A DNA stretch of 64,000 nt from the NCBI RefSeq assembly GCF_029319185.1, contig NZ_CP119754.1, positions 4,464,001-4,528,000 on the forward strand, written 5' to 3'. The DNA comes from Superficieibacter sp. HKU1. Lineage in GTDB: Bacteria; Pseudomonadota; Gammaproteobacteria; Enterobacterales; Enterobacteriaceae. The notes under the pieces were generated by a model that worked only from the letters and a program-made list of their open reading frames with translations, was not told the DNA's origin and made no database searches. Shown in pieces: positions 1-6,634 of the stretch; positions within the stretch are counted from its first letter, which is position 1; every line of letters starts with the position of its first letter. The translations under genes were made by a program, and so were the position numbers.

Positions 1-222
1 CTGCTGCCCGTTTTCGGCGAAAGCGAGCACCACAAACAGCTGCGGGCCATTGTTAAGCTGCACATACTGGCTGGCGTACGGCATGTTTTGAATATCATCG
101 TCCGTGAGATGGACCCCAGGTGTACCAAACAGGCTGTTCCACAATGAGTCTCCTAACCCTTTTGTGGTTGATGAACAGGCCTGGAGTAGCAGGCAAATCA
201 TAACGAGTGCTGGTCGCTTCAC
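1..222 (-). CDS. yjbF: YjbF family lipoprotein, N-terminal part (runs off the window)
   Basis: Reading from a GTG at 220-222 gives a peptide with a basic start, a hydrophobic stretch and the lipobox LLQAC, so the mature protein should be a lipid-anchored outer membrane protein with Cys at about residue 16. The following residues (SLWNSLFGTPGV, LTDDDIQNMPYASQY) match E. coli YjbF as I know it. The GTG is preceded by GGAGAGAAG, which supports it over internal starts. YjbEFGH is an operon linked to production of an extracellular polysaccharide. Only 74 codons are present; the rest lies left of the window. Confidence 0.88.
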   Translation of the reverse strand, partial: MKRPALVMICLLLQACSSTTKGLGDSLWNSLFGTPGVHLTDDDIQNMPYASQYVQLNNGPQLFVVLAFAENGQQ

Positions 223-246
223 GACTCTTCTCTCCGGAGGGGCAAA

Positions 247-270
247 ATAACCACACCGAAGTGTGGTTAT
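247..270 (-). terminator. Attenuator-like hairpin between yjbE and yjbF
   Basis: On the minus strand a perfect 10-bp stem (ATAACCACAC / GTGTGGTTAT) closes a UUCG tetraloop with the extra-stable C(UUCG)G closing pair, and is followed by TTTTG. It sits after the yjbE stop and before the yjbF ribosome site. The T run is short, so partial termination or a 3'-end barrier that favours yjbE mRNA over yjbFGH is likely. That role is inferred. Confidence 0.7.
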
Positions 271-287
271 GGTTAATGTACCCGGTG

Positions 288-530
288 TTAGCGGGTACTG
301 GTGGTCGTGGTGGTTGTAGTCCCGGTATTGGAACCATCACCACCACCCGTTGCCGCCAGAGCGACACCCACGGCCGAGCTTACGGGGCTGACGCTGCTTG
401 TGGTGGAACTCCCCACAGAGACAGACGTCGCCGCCGAACCTGCGGCCTCACCGACCTGAACCGGTGCTGCATACGCGGTCGCAGCCGCGCAGGCGGTTAT
501 GGCAAAAATGCCATACAGGATTTTACGCAT
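288..530 (-). CDS. yjbE: YjbE, small secreted Ser/Thr/Gly-rich protein
   Basis: 80 residues: a signal peptide (MRKILYGIFAITACAAATAYA, likely cleaved near residue 21) followed by a low-complexity Ala/Gly/Ser/Thr region ending in a poly-Thr tail. Length and N-terminus match E. coli YjbE. It is the first gene of the yjbEFGH exopolysaccharide-linked operon; its own biochemical role is not known. GAAGGG lies just upstream of the ATG. The low-complexity tail and the hairpin that follows suggest it is made in excess over the rest of the operon. Confidence 0.85.
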   Translation of the reverse strand: MRKILYGIFAITACAAATAYAAPVQVGEAAGSAATSVSVGSSTTSSVSPVSSAVGVALAATGGGDGSNTGTTTTTTTSTR

Positions 531-660
531 ATCAATTTCCCTTCATTGAATGAATGGAGGTGCCTGAAATATCCAGGCGGGTTCGAGTATACACAACCCG
601 AATTGAGGAGATATCGTGAAGAAATAGGCGCTGGATTTAAGTAAAATCAGATAAAATAAT

Positions 661-727
661 ATTATACGAATATAAAAACATTAAAAATCAAAGACATTTA
701 AAATAACAAATATACGGATAATCCTAA
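661..727 (-). promoter_or_regulatory. Candidate yjbE promoter with RcsB-type box
   Basis: On the minus strand a perfect TATAAT (666-661) has no good -35, as expected for an activator-dependent promoter. About 60 bp upstream of the predicted start lies TTAGGATTATCCGTA (727-713), which resembles the RcsA/RcsB box. The E. coli yjb operon is reported to be Rcs-controlled. The 531-660 stretch is the leader, with no ORF I would accept. Confidence 0.4.
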
Positions 728-822
728 AAGAACAGAGTGTGATGCCGGATACATAAATACTTTTCAGATTATGCTCACAAATAAGGAAGCGGTAAATTAG
801 CCTACAAGAAGAATTATCCGAT

Positions 823-854
823 AAAAAAATACCGGCAATTTGCCGGTATTTTTT
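823..854 (-). terminator. pgi terminator (works in both directions)
   Basis: Hairpin AATACCGGCAA / TTGCCGGTATT flanked by an A run on the left and a T run on the right, directly after the pgi stop codon. The A/T tracts make it usable on either strand. Confidence 0.85.
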
Positions 855-865
855 GTTGGTATTTA

Positions 866-2515
866 TTAACCGCGCCAGGCTTTATAGCGGTTAATTAATC
901 CATTCGTCGAGCTGTCATGGCTATCGACTTCTTTGTCTTCTTTCAGCTCCGGCAGAATGCGGTTTGCCAGCTGTTTACCCAGCTCCACGCCCCACTGGTC
1001 GAAGGTGAAAATGTTCAGGATCACGCCCTGCGTGAAGATTTTGTGCTCGTACAACGCAATCAGCGCTCCCAGGCTGAACGGGGTGATCTCGCGCAGCAGG
1101 ATCGAGTTGGTCGGACGGTTGCCTTCGAACACCTTGAACGGTACCACGTGTTCCAGCGTTTTCGGATCTTTACCCTGGTCGGCATATTCCTGCTCGACAA
1201 CTTCGCGGGACTTACCAAACGCCAGCGCTTCAGTCTGGGCGAAGAAGTTAGACAGCAGCTTCGGATGGTGATCGGACAGCGGGTTGTGGGTGATGGCCGG
1301 AGCAATGAAATCGCACGGAACCATTTTGGTGCCCTGGTGGATCAGCTGGTAAAACGCATGCTGACCGTTGGTGCCAGGCTCACCCCAGATGATCGGGCCG
1401 GTCTGGTAATCGACGGCATTGCCGTTACGGTCAACGTACTTACCGTTGGATTCCATGTTGCCCTGCTGGAAGTAGGCGGCGAAACGGTGCATGTACTGGT
1501 CATACGGCAGGATCGCTTCGGTTTCTGCGCCAAAGAAATTGTTATACCAGATGCCGATCAGCGCCAGCAGTACCGGCAGGTTCTGCTCAGGGGCAGTCGT
1601 GGAGAAATGTTTGTCCATCGCATGCGCGCCAGACAGCAGCTCAACAAAGTTGTCGTAGCCTACGGAAAGAATGATCGACAGGCCAATCGCCGACCACAGG
1701 GAGTAGCGACCGCCAACCCAGTCCCAGAACTCGAACATATTGGCGGTATCAATACCAAACTCGCCGACGGCTTTTGCGTTGGTAGACAGCGCAGCAAAGT
1801 GTTTCGCCACGTGTTTTTCATCACCTGCGGTTTTCAGGAACCAGTCACGCGCGCTGTGAGCGTTAGTCATGGTTTCCTGAGTGGTGAAGGTCTTGGACGC
1901 GACCAGGAACAGAGTGCTTTCCGGGTTCACTTTTTTCAGCACTTCGGCGATGTGAGTCCCATCGACGTTAGAGACAAAGTGCATATTCAGATGATTTTTG
2001 TACGGACGTAGCGCTTCGGTCACCATGAACGGACCGAGGTCGGAGCCGCCGATACCGATGTTCACCACGTCAGTAATTGGCTTGCCGGTATAACCTTTCC
2101 ACTGACCAGAAATGATGGCCTCTGAGAAGGTTTTCATCTTCTCCAGCACCGCATTCACTTCCGGCATGACATCTTTGCCGTCAACGATAATCGGCGTGTT
2201 GCTGCGGTTACGCAGCGCGACGTGCAGCACGGCGCGGTCTTCGGTGCGGTTGATTTTCTCGCCGGCGAACATGGATTTAATAGCACCAGCCAGGTCGGTC
2301 TCTTTCGCCAGATCCTGAAGCTTCGCCAGCGTCTCTTCGGTGATGCGGTTTTTGGAGAAGTCCACCAGCATCGCATCATTGAACGTGGCGGAGAATTTGC
2401 TGAAACGATCGGCATCTTTCGCGAACAGATCCGCGATCGTCACGTCTTTCATTTCATCGTAGTGTTTCTGTAATGCCTGCCAGGCAGAAGTCTGCGTCGG
2501 ATTAATGTTTTTCAT
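866..2515 (-). CDS. pgi: Glucose-6-phosphate isomerase
   Basis: 549 residues from the second in-frame ATG (MKNINPTQTSAW), the E. coli Pgi length; the ATG two codons upstream lacks conservation. It interconverts glucose-6-phosphate and fructose-6-phosphate in the cytoplasm (glycolysis and gluconeogenesis). The family signature is visible in DWVGGRYSLWSAIG and in the C-terminal segment FDQWGVELGKQLA that carries the catalytic Lys. Transcribed alone, divergent from lysC, with its own terminator. Possible -10 elements (TATACT, TACAAT) lie in 2550-2650 on the minus strand without convincing -35 boxes. Confidence 0.98.
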   Translation of the reverse strand: MKNINPTQTSAWQALQKHYDEMKDVTIADLFAKDADRFSKFSATFNDAMLVDFSKNRITEETLAKLQDLAKETDLAGAIKSMFAGEKINRTEDRAVLHVALRNRSNTPIIVDGKDVMPEVNAVLEKMKTFSEAIISGQWKGYTGKPITDVVNIGIGGSDLGPFMVTEALRPYKNHLNMHFVSNVDGTHIAEVLKKVNPESTLFLVASKTFTTQETMTNAHSARDWFLKTAGDEKHVAKHFAALSTNAKAVGEFGIDTANMFEFWDWVGGRYSLWSAIGLSIILSVGYDNFVELLSGAHAMDKHFSTTAPEQNLPVLLALIGIWYNNFFGAETEAILPYDQYMHRFAAYFQQGNMESNGKYVDRNGNAVDYQTGPIIWGEPGTNGQHAFYQLIHQGTKMVPCDFIAPAITHNPLSDHHPKLLSNFFAQTEALAFGKSREVVEQEYADQGKDPKTLEHVVPFKVFEGNRPTNSILLREITPFSLGALIALYEHKIFTQGVILNIFTFDQWGVELGKQLANRILPELKEDKEVDSHDSSTNGLINRYKAWRG

Positions 2516-2707
2516 GAGCAATACTCTTCAGATATGAGAATTGTAACTGCGGTCGATTGTAGCGCCAGTGGCGGAAAATTGTGATGGTTTTTATGCCATT
2601 GCCCAGGCTCAGGGGCAAGAACGGTTAAAAAGACAGGGAAAGTATAGCCTTTATAAGCGATTTTTCTGATGCATCGTCCTGCATGAAAAATCCGCATAAC
2701 CCCGGCG

Positions 2708-2736
2708 TTGACATCATCCGGCGCAGCTTTTATTTA
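2708..2736 (+). promoter_or_regulatory. Strong sigma70 promoter for lysC
   Basis: TTGACA (2708-2713), exactly 17 bp, then TATTTA (2731-2736). Transcription would start near 2743, leaving a leader of only about 77 nt before the lysC ATG. See the findings: this is too short for a lysine riboswitch aptamer. Confidence 0.7.
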
Positions 2737-2775
2737 TGAATAAGGTATTTGCACATGGACCGGTGATCGTTCTGC

Positions 2776-2797
2776 CCTTGTGCCAAGGTCGCTTTTT
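2776..2797 (+). promoter_or_regulatory. Leader hairpin with T run before lysC
   Basis: CCTTG-TGC-CAAGG followed three bases later by TTTTT. The segment CCCTTGTGCCAAGG is, from memory, also present at the 3' end of the E. coli lysC leader, where it follows the lysine riboswitch. Here it is kept while the aptamer is absent. The 5-bp stem is a weak terminator at best. Confidence 0.45.
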
Positions 2798-2819
2798 CAT
2801 TCCCTGACGCGAGGTTGTT

Positions 2820-4181
2820 ATGACTACTGCTGTTTCCCCGCTCGTTGTCGCCAAATTTGGCGGCACCAGCGTGGCTAATTTTGACGCCATGAACCATAGT
2901 GCGGATGTGGTACTTGCCGATCCCAGCGTTCGTCTGGTCGTGCTTTCCGCCTCTGCGGGCGTGACCAATCTGCTGGTGTCTCTGGCAGAAGGGCTGGAGG
3001 CCGGGGAACGCTTCGTTAAACTTGATGCCCTGCGCAAAATTCAGTTTGATATCCTTGAACGTCTGACGCACCCGAACATTATTCGCGAAGAGATCGAGCG
3101 CCTGCTGGAGAATATTACCATTCTGGCGGAGGCGGCATCGCTGGCGACCTCACCGGCGCTCACTGACGAACTGGTCAGTCACGGCGAACTGATGTCCACC
3201 CTGTTGTTTGTTGAAATCCTTCGCGAGCGCCGCGTTCAGGCGCAGTGGTTTGATGTGCGTAAAGTGATGCGCACTGACGATCGTTTCGGTCGTGCCGAGC
3301 CGGACGTCGTAACGCTGGCTGAGCTAACCGCGCAGCTGCTGGTTCCACGTCTCGGGGAAGGGTTAACCATCACCCAGGGATTTATCGGCAGCGAAACCAA
3401 AGGCCGCACTACCACCCTTGGCCGCGGCGGCAGCGACTATACCGCCGCCCTGCTGGGTGAAGCGCTGCATGCGACGCGCGTCGATATCTGGACCGACGTG
3501 CCGGGCATCTACACCACCGATCCACGCGTGGTCCCCGCCGCGAGACGTATTGATGAGATTGCCTTTGAAGAAGCGGCTGAAATGGCGACTTTCGGCGCAA
3601 AAGTGTTGCATCCGGCGACGCTGCTACCCGCCGTACGCAGCGACATTCCGGTCTTTGTTGGCTCCAGCAAAGATCCCAAAGCCGGCGGCACGCTGGTCTG
3701 CAATCAGACGCAAAACCCGCCGCTGTTCCGCGCCCTGGCGCTGAGACGTAAACAGACGCTGTTAACGCTGCACAGCCTGAATATGCTGCATTCACACGGT
3801 TTCCTCGCCGAGCTGTTTGGCATCCTGGCGCGGCATAATATTTCGGTGGATTTGATCACCACCTCAGAAGTCAGCGTCGCGCTAACCCTGGATACTACCG
3901 GCTCCACCTCGACTGGCGATACGCTGCTGACCCAGGCGTTGCTGACGGAACTCTCGTCACTGTGCCGTGTGGAAGTAGAAGAAAACCTCGCGCTGGTGGC
4001 ACTGATTGGCAACGATCTGTCTAAAGCCTGCGGCGTCGGTAAAGAGGTATTTGGCGTGCTGGAACCGTTCAACATCCGTATGATTTGCTACGGCGCATCC
4101 AGCCACAACCTGTGCTTCCTGGTGCCAGGCGCGGAAGCCGAACAGGTGGTGCAGAAGCTGCATTACAATTTGTTTGAGTAA
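2820..4181 (+). CDS. lysC: Lysine-sensitive aspartate kinase III
   Basis: 453 residues (E. coli 449, the difference being at the N-terminus: MTTAVSPLVVAKFGGTSV). It phosphorylates L-aspartate, the first step towards lysine, threonine, methionine and diaminopimelate. The amino acid kinase domain starts with KFGGTSV (residues 12-18) and contains GRGGSDYTAALL; the C-terminal third holds the two ACT domains (HSLNMLHSHGFLAELFGILARH and following) that bind lysine for feedback inhibition. GAGG precedes the ATG. Single gene between its promoter and a strong terminator. Confidence 0.97.
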   Translation: MTTAVSPLVVAKFGGTSVANFDAMNHSADVVLADPSVRLVVLSASAGVTNLLVSLAEGLEAGERFVKLDALRKIQFDILERLTHPNIIREEIERLLENITILAEAASLATSPALTDELVSHGELMSTLLFVEILRERRVQAQWFDVRKVMRTDDRFGRAEPDVVTLAELTAQLLVPRLGEGLTITQGFIGSETKGRTTTLGRGGSDYTAALLGEALHATRVDIWTDVPGIYTTDPRVVPAARRIDEIAFEEAAEMATFGAKVLHPATLLPAVRSDIPVFVGSSKDPKAGGTLVCNQTQNPPLFRALALRRKQTLLTLHSLNMLHSHGFLAELFGILARHNISVDLITTSEVSVALTLDTTGSTSTGDTLLTQALLTELSSLCRVEVEENLALVALIGNDLSKACGVGKEVFGVLEPFNIRMICYGASSHNLCFLVPGAEAEQVVQKLHYNLFE

Positions 4182-4186
4182 GCCTG

Positions 4187-4218
4187 ATAGCCCGGTCAAC
4201 TTGCGTGGACCGGGCTAT
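4187..4218 (+). terminator. lysC terminator
   Basis: Perfect 11-bp stem ATAGCCCGGTC / GACCGGGCTAT with a 10-nt loop, starting 5 nt after the lysC stop and followed by ATTCTTT. It also separates lysC from the converging nucleotidyltransferase gene. Confidence 0.8.
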
Positions 4219-4231
4219 ATTCTTTGCCGGA

Positions 4232-5014
4232 TCACCTCTGCATTACCGTCTGATACAACAATCGGTCCAGCTCTCCGACATCGCCTTCCTGGCTATCCGG
4301 TAGCACAGGCGGGATCTCTCCCCGAACCAGTTCCGCGTGAATGAACGCATGCAGTCGCGGGCGGCGCGGGCCATATTCGGCTTCTCCGGCGCGCTGTTTA
4401 CGCTCCACCAGTTCATCAATCTCCTGACGTAATGCAGCGTCCAGATCGCTTCCCGCCAGCAGTTCAGCAAAACGCATTGGCGGCACGCCCTTCCCTGCTT
4501 CCACCCAGCGAACCGCCAGCAGCGGACGCAGCACGTAGAAGTATTTTTTTAGCCGTACCTCATTCCCCTGCAAGTAGCCGCGGAAGTTTTTCCGCGCCAT
4601 GGAGAAATAGTGCCAGCGCGCACGTAGCGGTGAGAACCATTGTGGGACCAGCGATTTGAGTACCGATACCGCCATCTCGTCCTGCTGATAAACGACAGGC
4701 GAGTCCAGCCACTCGATAAGCGTTGGGTTGGCATTTTTCAACAGGCCAAGCGCTTTACGCCATTCCCAGCCGCAGACGTCCAGTTCATCATCTATCGGCA
4801 GTTCGATTACATCGCGCGCAGCCTCCACGCGCAGATACCACTCGGGCGCATGCACATACAAAAATCGCACATCGTAGTCGCTGTCCGGGGAGGCGAATCC
4901 CCAGCCGCGGCTGCCCGATTCACAGGCATAAAGCACTTTTACCGCGTATTTTTGCTCAACTTCACTCAGCACCCGCCTTACGCGGGCTTGCATTGCCTCA
5001 TTGACGCCGTTCAT
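4232..5014 (-). CDS. YcgL-type predicted nucleotidyltransferase of the rtcR-slipin module
   Basis: 260 residues with the nucleotidyltransferase core near the N-terminus: ESGSRGWGFASPDSDYDVRF (about 32-51), i.e. the GS...DSDYD motif whose Asp pair binds metal. I place it in the DNA polymerase beta-like superfamily, COG3541/YcgL group. The substrate is unknown; its position after a tRNA-like RNA makes an RNA end a reasonable guess. The start codon overlaps the slipin stop (TGATG) and AAAGGAG sits 8 bp upstream, so the two are translationally coupled. Last gene of the sigma54-driven unit; it converges on lysC. Confidence 0.8.
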   Translation of the reverse strand: MNGVNEAMQARVRRVLSEVEQKYAVKVLYACESGSRGWGFASPDSDYDVRFLYVHAPEWYLRVEAARDVIELPIDDELDVCGWEWRKALGLLKNANPTLIEWLDSPVVYQQDEMAVSVLKSLVPQWFSPLRARWHYFSMARKNFRGYLQGNEVRLKKYFYVLRPLLAVRWVEAGKGVPPMRFAELLAGSDLDAALRQEIDELVERKQRAGEAEYGPRRPRLHAFIHAELVRGEIPPVLPDSQEGDVGELDRLLYQTVMQR

Positions 5015-6150
5015 CAGGCTTCTCCTTTTATATTCACCAGGCCGTGCAGCACCTGATCGAGGCCGCCGAAGACCGAGATTTTATCGATGCGTTCTGCCAC
5101 ACGCTCCAGCGTTTCCAGCTCCTTCAGACGCAGCGCCACCGGGTTGCTTTCCATCACTTTAGCCGTGTTCAACAGCGAACGGGTCGCCGCCGTCTCTTCC
5201 CGTCGACGGATAACATTGGCCTGGGCCGATTTCTCCGCCTCAACCAGCTTCGTCAGAATGGTTTTCATGTCGCCCGGCAGCACAATATCTTTCACGCCCA
5301 GCGAGGCCACGGTCATCCCAAAGGACGCCATGCGCTCCGCCACCTGCGCGCTCACCACATCATCAATAATCTGCTTATTTTCCAGCAGCTCATCCAGCGT
5401 GCGGGTGCCTACCGCTTCGCGCAGCGCGAATTGTAATTCCCGGTAGAGATGATCCACCGGCTTCGTTAACTGGCTAAACGCCTGCAAAACATCGCTATAG
5501 TTCCAGTTCGCCGCCAGGTTGAGCCGCAAATTCACTTTATCCCGCGTTAAAATTTCCTGACCAGCGACTTCCAGTACCTGAAGACGCAAATCGACGATTT
5601 CCGCTTCTACCAGATGGTTCACCTTCCAGTACGCGGTCAGGCCCGGCGGCAGTAACGCCTGGGTTTCTCCGTCGATTTTTAATACGCCGGCATGCCACGC
5701 GGGCACGTTGACCGTCAGGATAATGTCGCGTCCTTTGACTGCTTTATCGCGAGCACGAGGCTGTAAAACCGCCTGCATAATTTCCGCCGGGACGTGAACG
5801 TCGCAAGTATCCATTCTGACCAGCCGCAGGTTCTCGCTATCCTGCCAGAACAGACGGCGGGAGGCGGGCGGGATGATCTCCAGCAGCACGCCGTGCGAAT
5901 AGAGCGCGGCGGCTTCGTTCTCCGTGGTATCTGCGACCAGGCAATATTTGTCCACCCACTCCGGGTGGAAACGCCGCAGCGTGTCTGCTAAATCAGCCGG
6001 AACCTCGCTGCCATCACGCGCAATCAGCGTTACGTCCGGGGTAGTAAACCACGGCATGCGGTGCTCGCCCGCTTCCAGAATCTGATAGTAATCACCCTCT
6101 TTTGCCAGTAGCCCTAACTGACCGTTACGAATTTTCATTTTTTTATTCAT
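5014..6150 (-). CDS. Slipin (SPFH/band 7 family protein)
   Basis: 378 residues from ATG 6150, chosen because GGGAG lies 7 bp upstream; the longer frame to 6216 has no ribosome site and would run into the structured leader. The central region (about 120-330) reads as an SPFH/band-7 domain (VKGRDIILTVNVPAWHAGVLKID, EILTRDKVNLRLNLAANW, LGVKDIVLPGDMKTIL) followed by a helical stretch rich in Glu/Arg. Unlike typical stomatins it has no N-terminal membrane helix but a 110-residue charged domain, so it may be soluble or peripheral. Such proteins form oligomeric rings. Partner of the downstream nucleotidyltransferase and of the upstream tRNA-like RNA. Confidence 0.82.
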   Translation of the reverse strand: MNKKMKIRNGQLGLLAKEGDYYQILEAGEHRMPWFTTPDVTLIARDGSEVPADLADTLRRFHPEWVDKYCLVADTTENEAAALYSHGVLLEIIPPASRRLFWQDSENLRLVRMDTCDVHVPAEIMQAVLQPRARDKAVKGRDIILTVNVPAWHAGVLKIDGETQALLPPGLTAYWKVNHLVEAEIVDLRLQVLEVAGQEILTRDKVNLRLNLAANWNYSDVLQAFSQLTKPVDHLYRELQFALREAVGTRTLDELLENKQIIDDVVSAQVAERMASFGMTVASLGVKDIVLPGDMKTILTKLVEAEKSAQANVIRRREETAATRSLLNTAKVMESNPVALRLKELETLERVAERIDKISVFGGLDQVLHGLVNIKGEA

Positions 6151-6326
6151 TTTATACTCCCTGCGTTTATCAATGCTGAGGAGGGTGCAGCTGCGAAGCC
6201 GACGGGGGATCGCCATCCGTTACCTGACGATTTTGCCGACGACCCGGCATCATTACCGGCCTCAACCTGAGGCAATCCTGACTGCGGACTGCCGGGTACG
6301 ACTTCTGTAAACAACCAGTGTTCACC

Positions 6327-6474
6327 TGATGAGGCGAATTCGGGAATCGAACCCGAGTTAACCGACTTTTCGCAAATGTCTTTTCGCTGGCGGAACGCTC
6401 CCTGGATAATGGCCCGTGCCGTTCCCGAAGCGCCGGCGGGGCGATAACCCCTGCGTATCCCGGCGTGCTGACAG
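6327..6474 (-). ncRNA. Structured tRNA-like RNA at the head of the slipin transcript
   Basis: There is no ORF here, but clear RNA structure on the minus strand. A perfect T-arm (UCGGG-UUCGAUU-CCCGA, 6356-6340) carries the tRNA consensus GGUUCGAUUCC and is followed by a 7-nt acceptor-like strand AUUCGCC and UCAUCA. Upstream (6380-6364) is a 5+7+5 arm, GACAU-UUGCGAA-AAGUC, shaped like an anticodon arm with one A-A mismatch. Before it are two hairpins, CGCCGG/CCGGCG enclosing GGGG/CCCC, and GGAACG/CGUUCC. There is no encoded CCA and no clean 7-bp acceptor or D-arm, so it is a tRNA mimic, not an ordinary tRNA. The 5' end is set by the sigma54 promoter; the 3' end is a guess. Confidence 0.7.
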
Positions 6475-6483
6475 AGAGACTTT

Positions 6484-6500
6484 TGCCAGAAGCGTGCCAG
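6484..6500 (-). promoter_or_regulatory. Sigma54 promoter of the tRNA-like RNA / slipin / nucleotidyltransferase unit
   Basis: CTGGCACGCTTCTGGCA on the minus strand: the -24 element TGGCAC and the -12 element TGGCA with GG and GC exactly 10 bp apart, as in the sigma54 consensus (TGGCAC-N5-TTGCW). Start site predicted near 6473. It faces away from rtcR, whose product is a sigma54 activator. Confidence 0.75.
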
Positions 6501-6634
6501 AATGCGATTTTGTTGAATAAAATTTTTAATATATTGATATTTATGTATTTTATTTTTTCAGGATTTAAGTAGCTGAATTCAGGTGCTATGCTTAATTTAT
6601 CTTTTAAAAGTGCTATTTATCTTTAAGGATAAGA

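Noticed and set aside
207..644. Long plus-strand frame opposite yjbE and yjbF
   Set aside because: It lies antisense to two genes recognised by sequence, has no ribosome site and reads as Arg/Gly-rich low-complexity shadow.
2522..2707. A lysine riboswitch upstream of the lysC promoter
   Set aside because: I looked for the conserved aptamer segments (AGAGGCGC, GGAG-GAGCCAGT, GGGGGCTGAAT) and found none; the segment is also upstream of the best promoter.
6327..6380. A functional tRNA-Arg with anticodon GCG
   Set aside because: There is no 7-bp acceptor stem, no D-arm with GG, and no encoded CCA; one mismatch is in the anticodon-like stem. It is better called a tRNA mimic.
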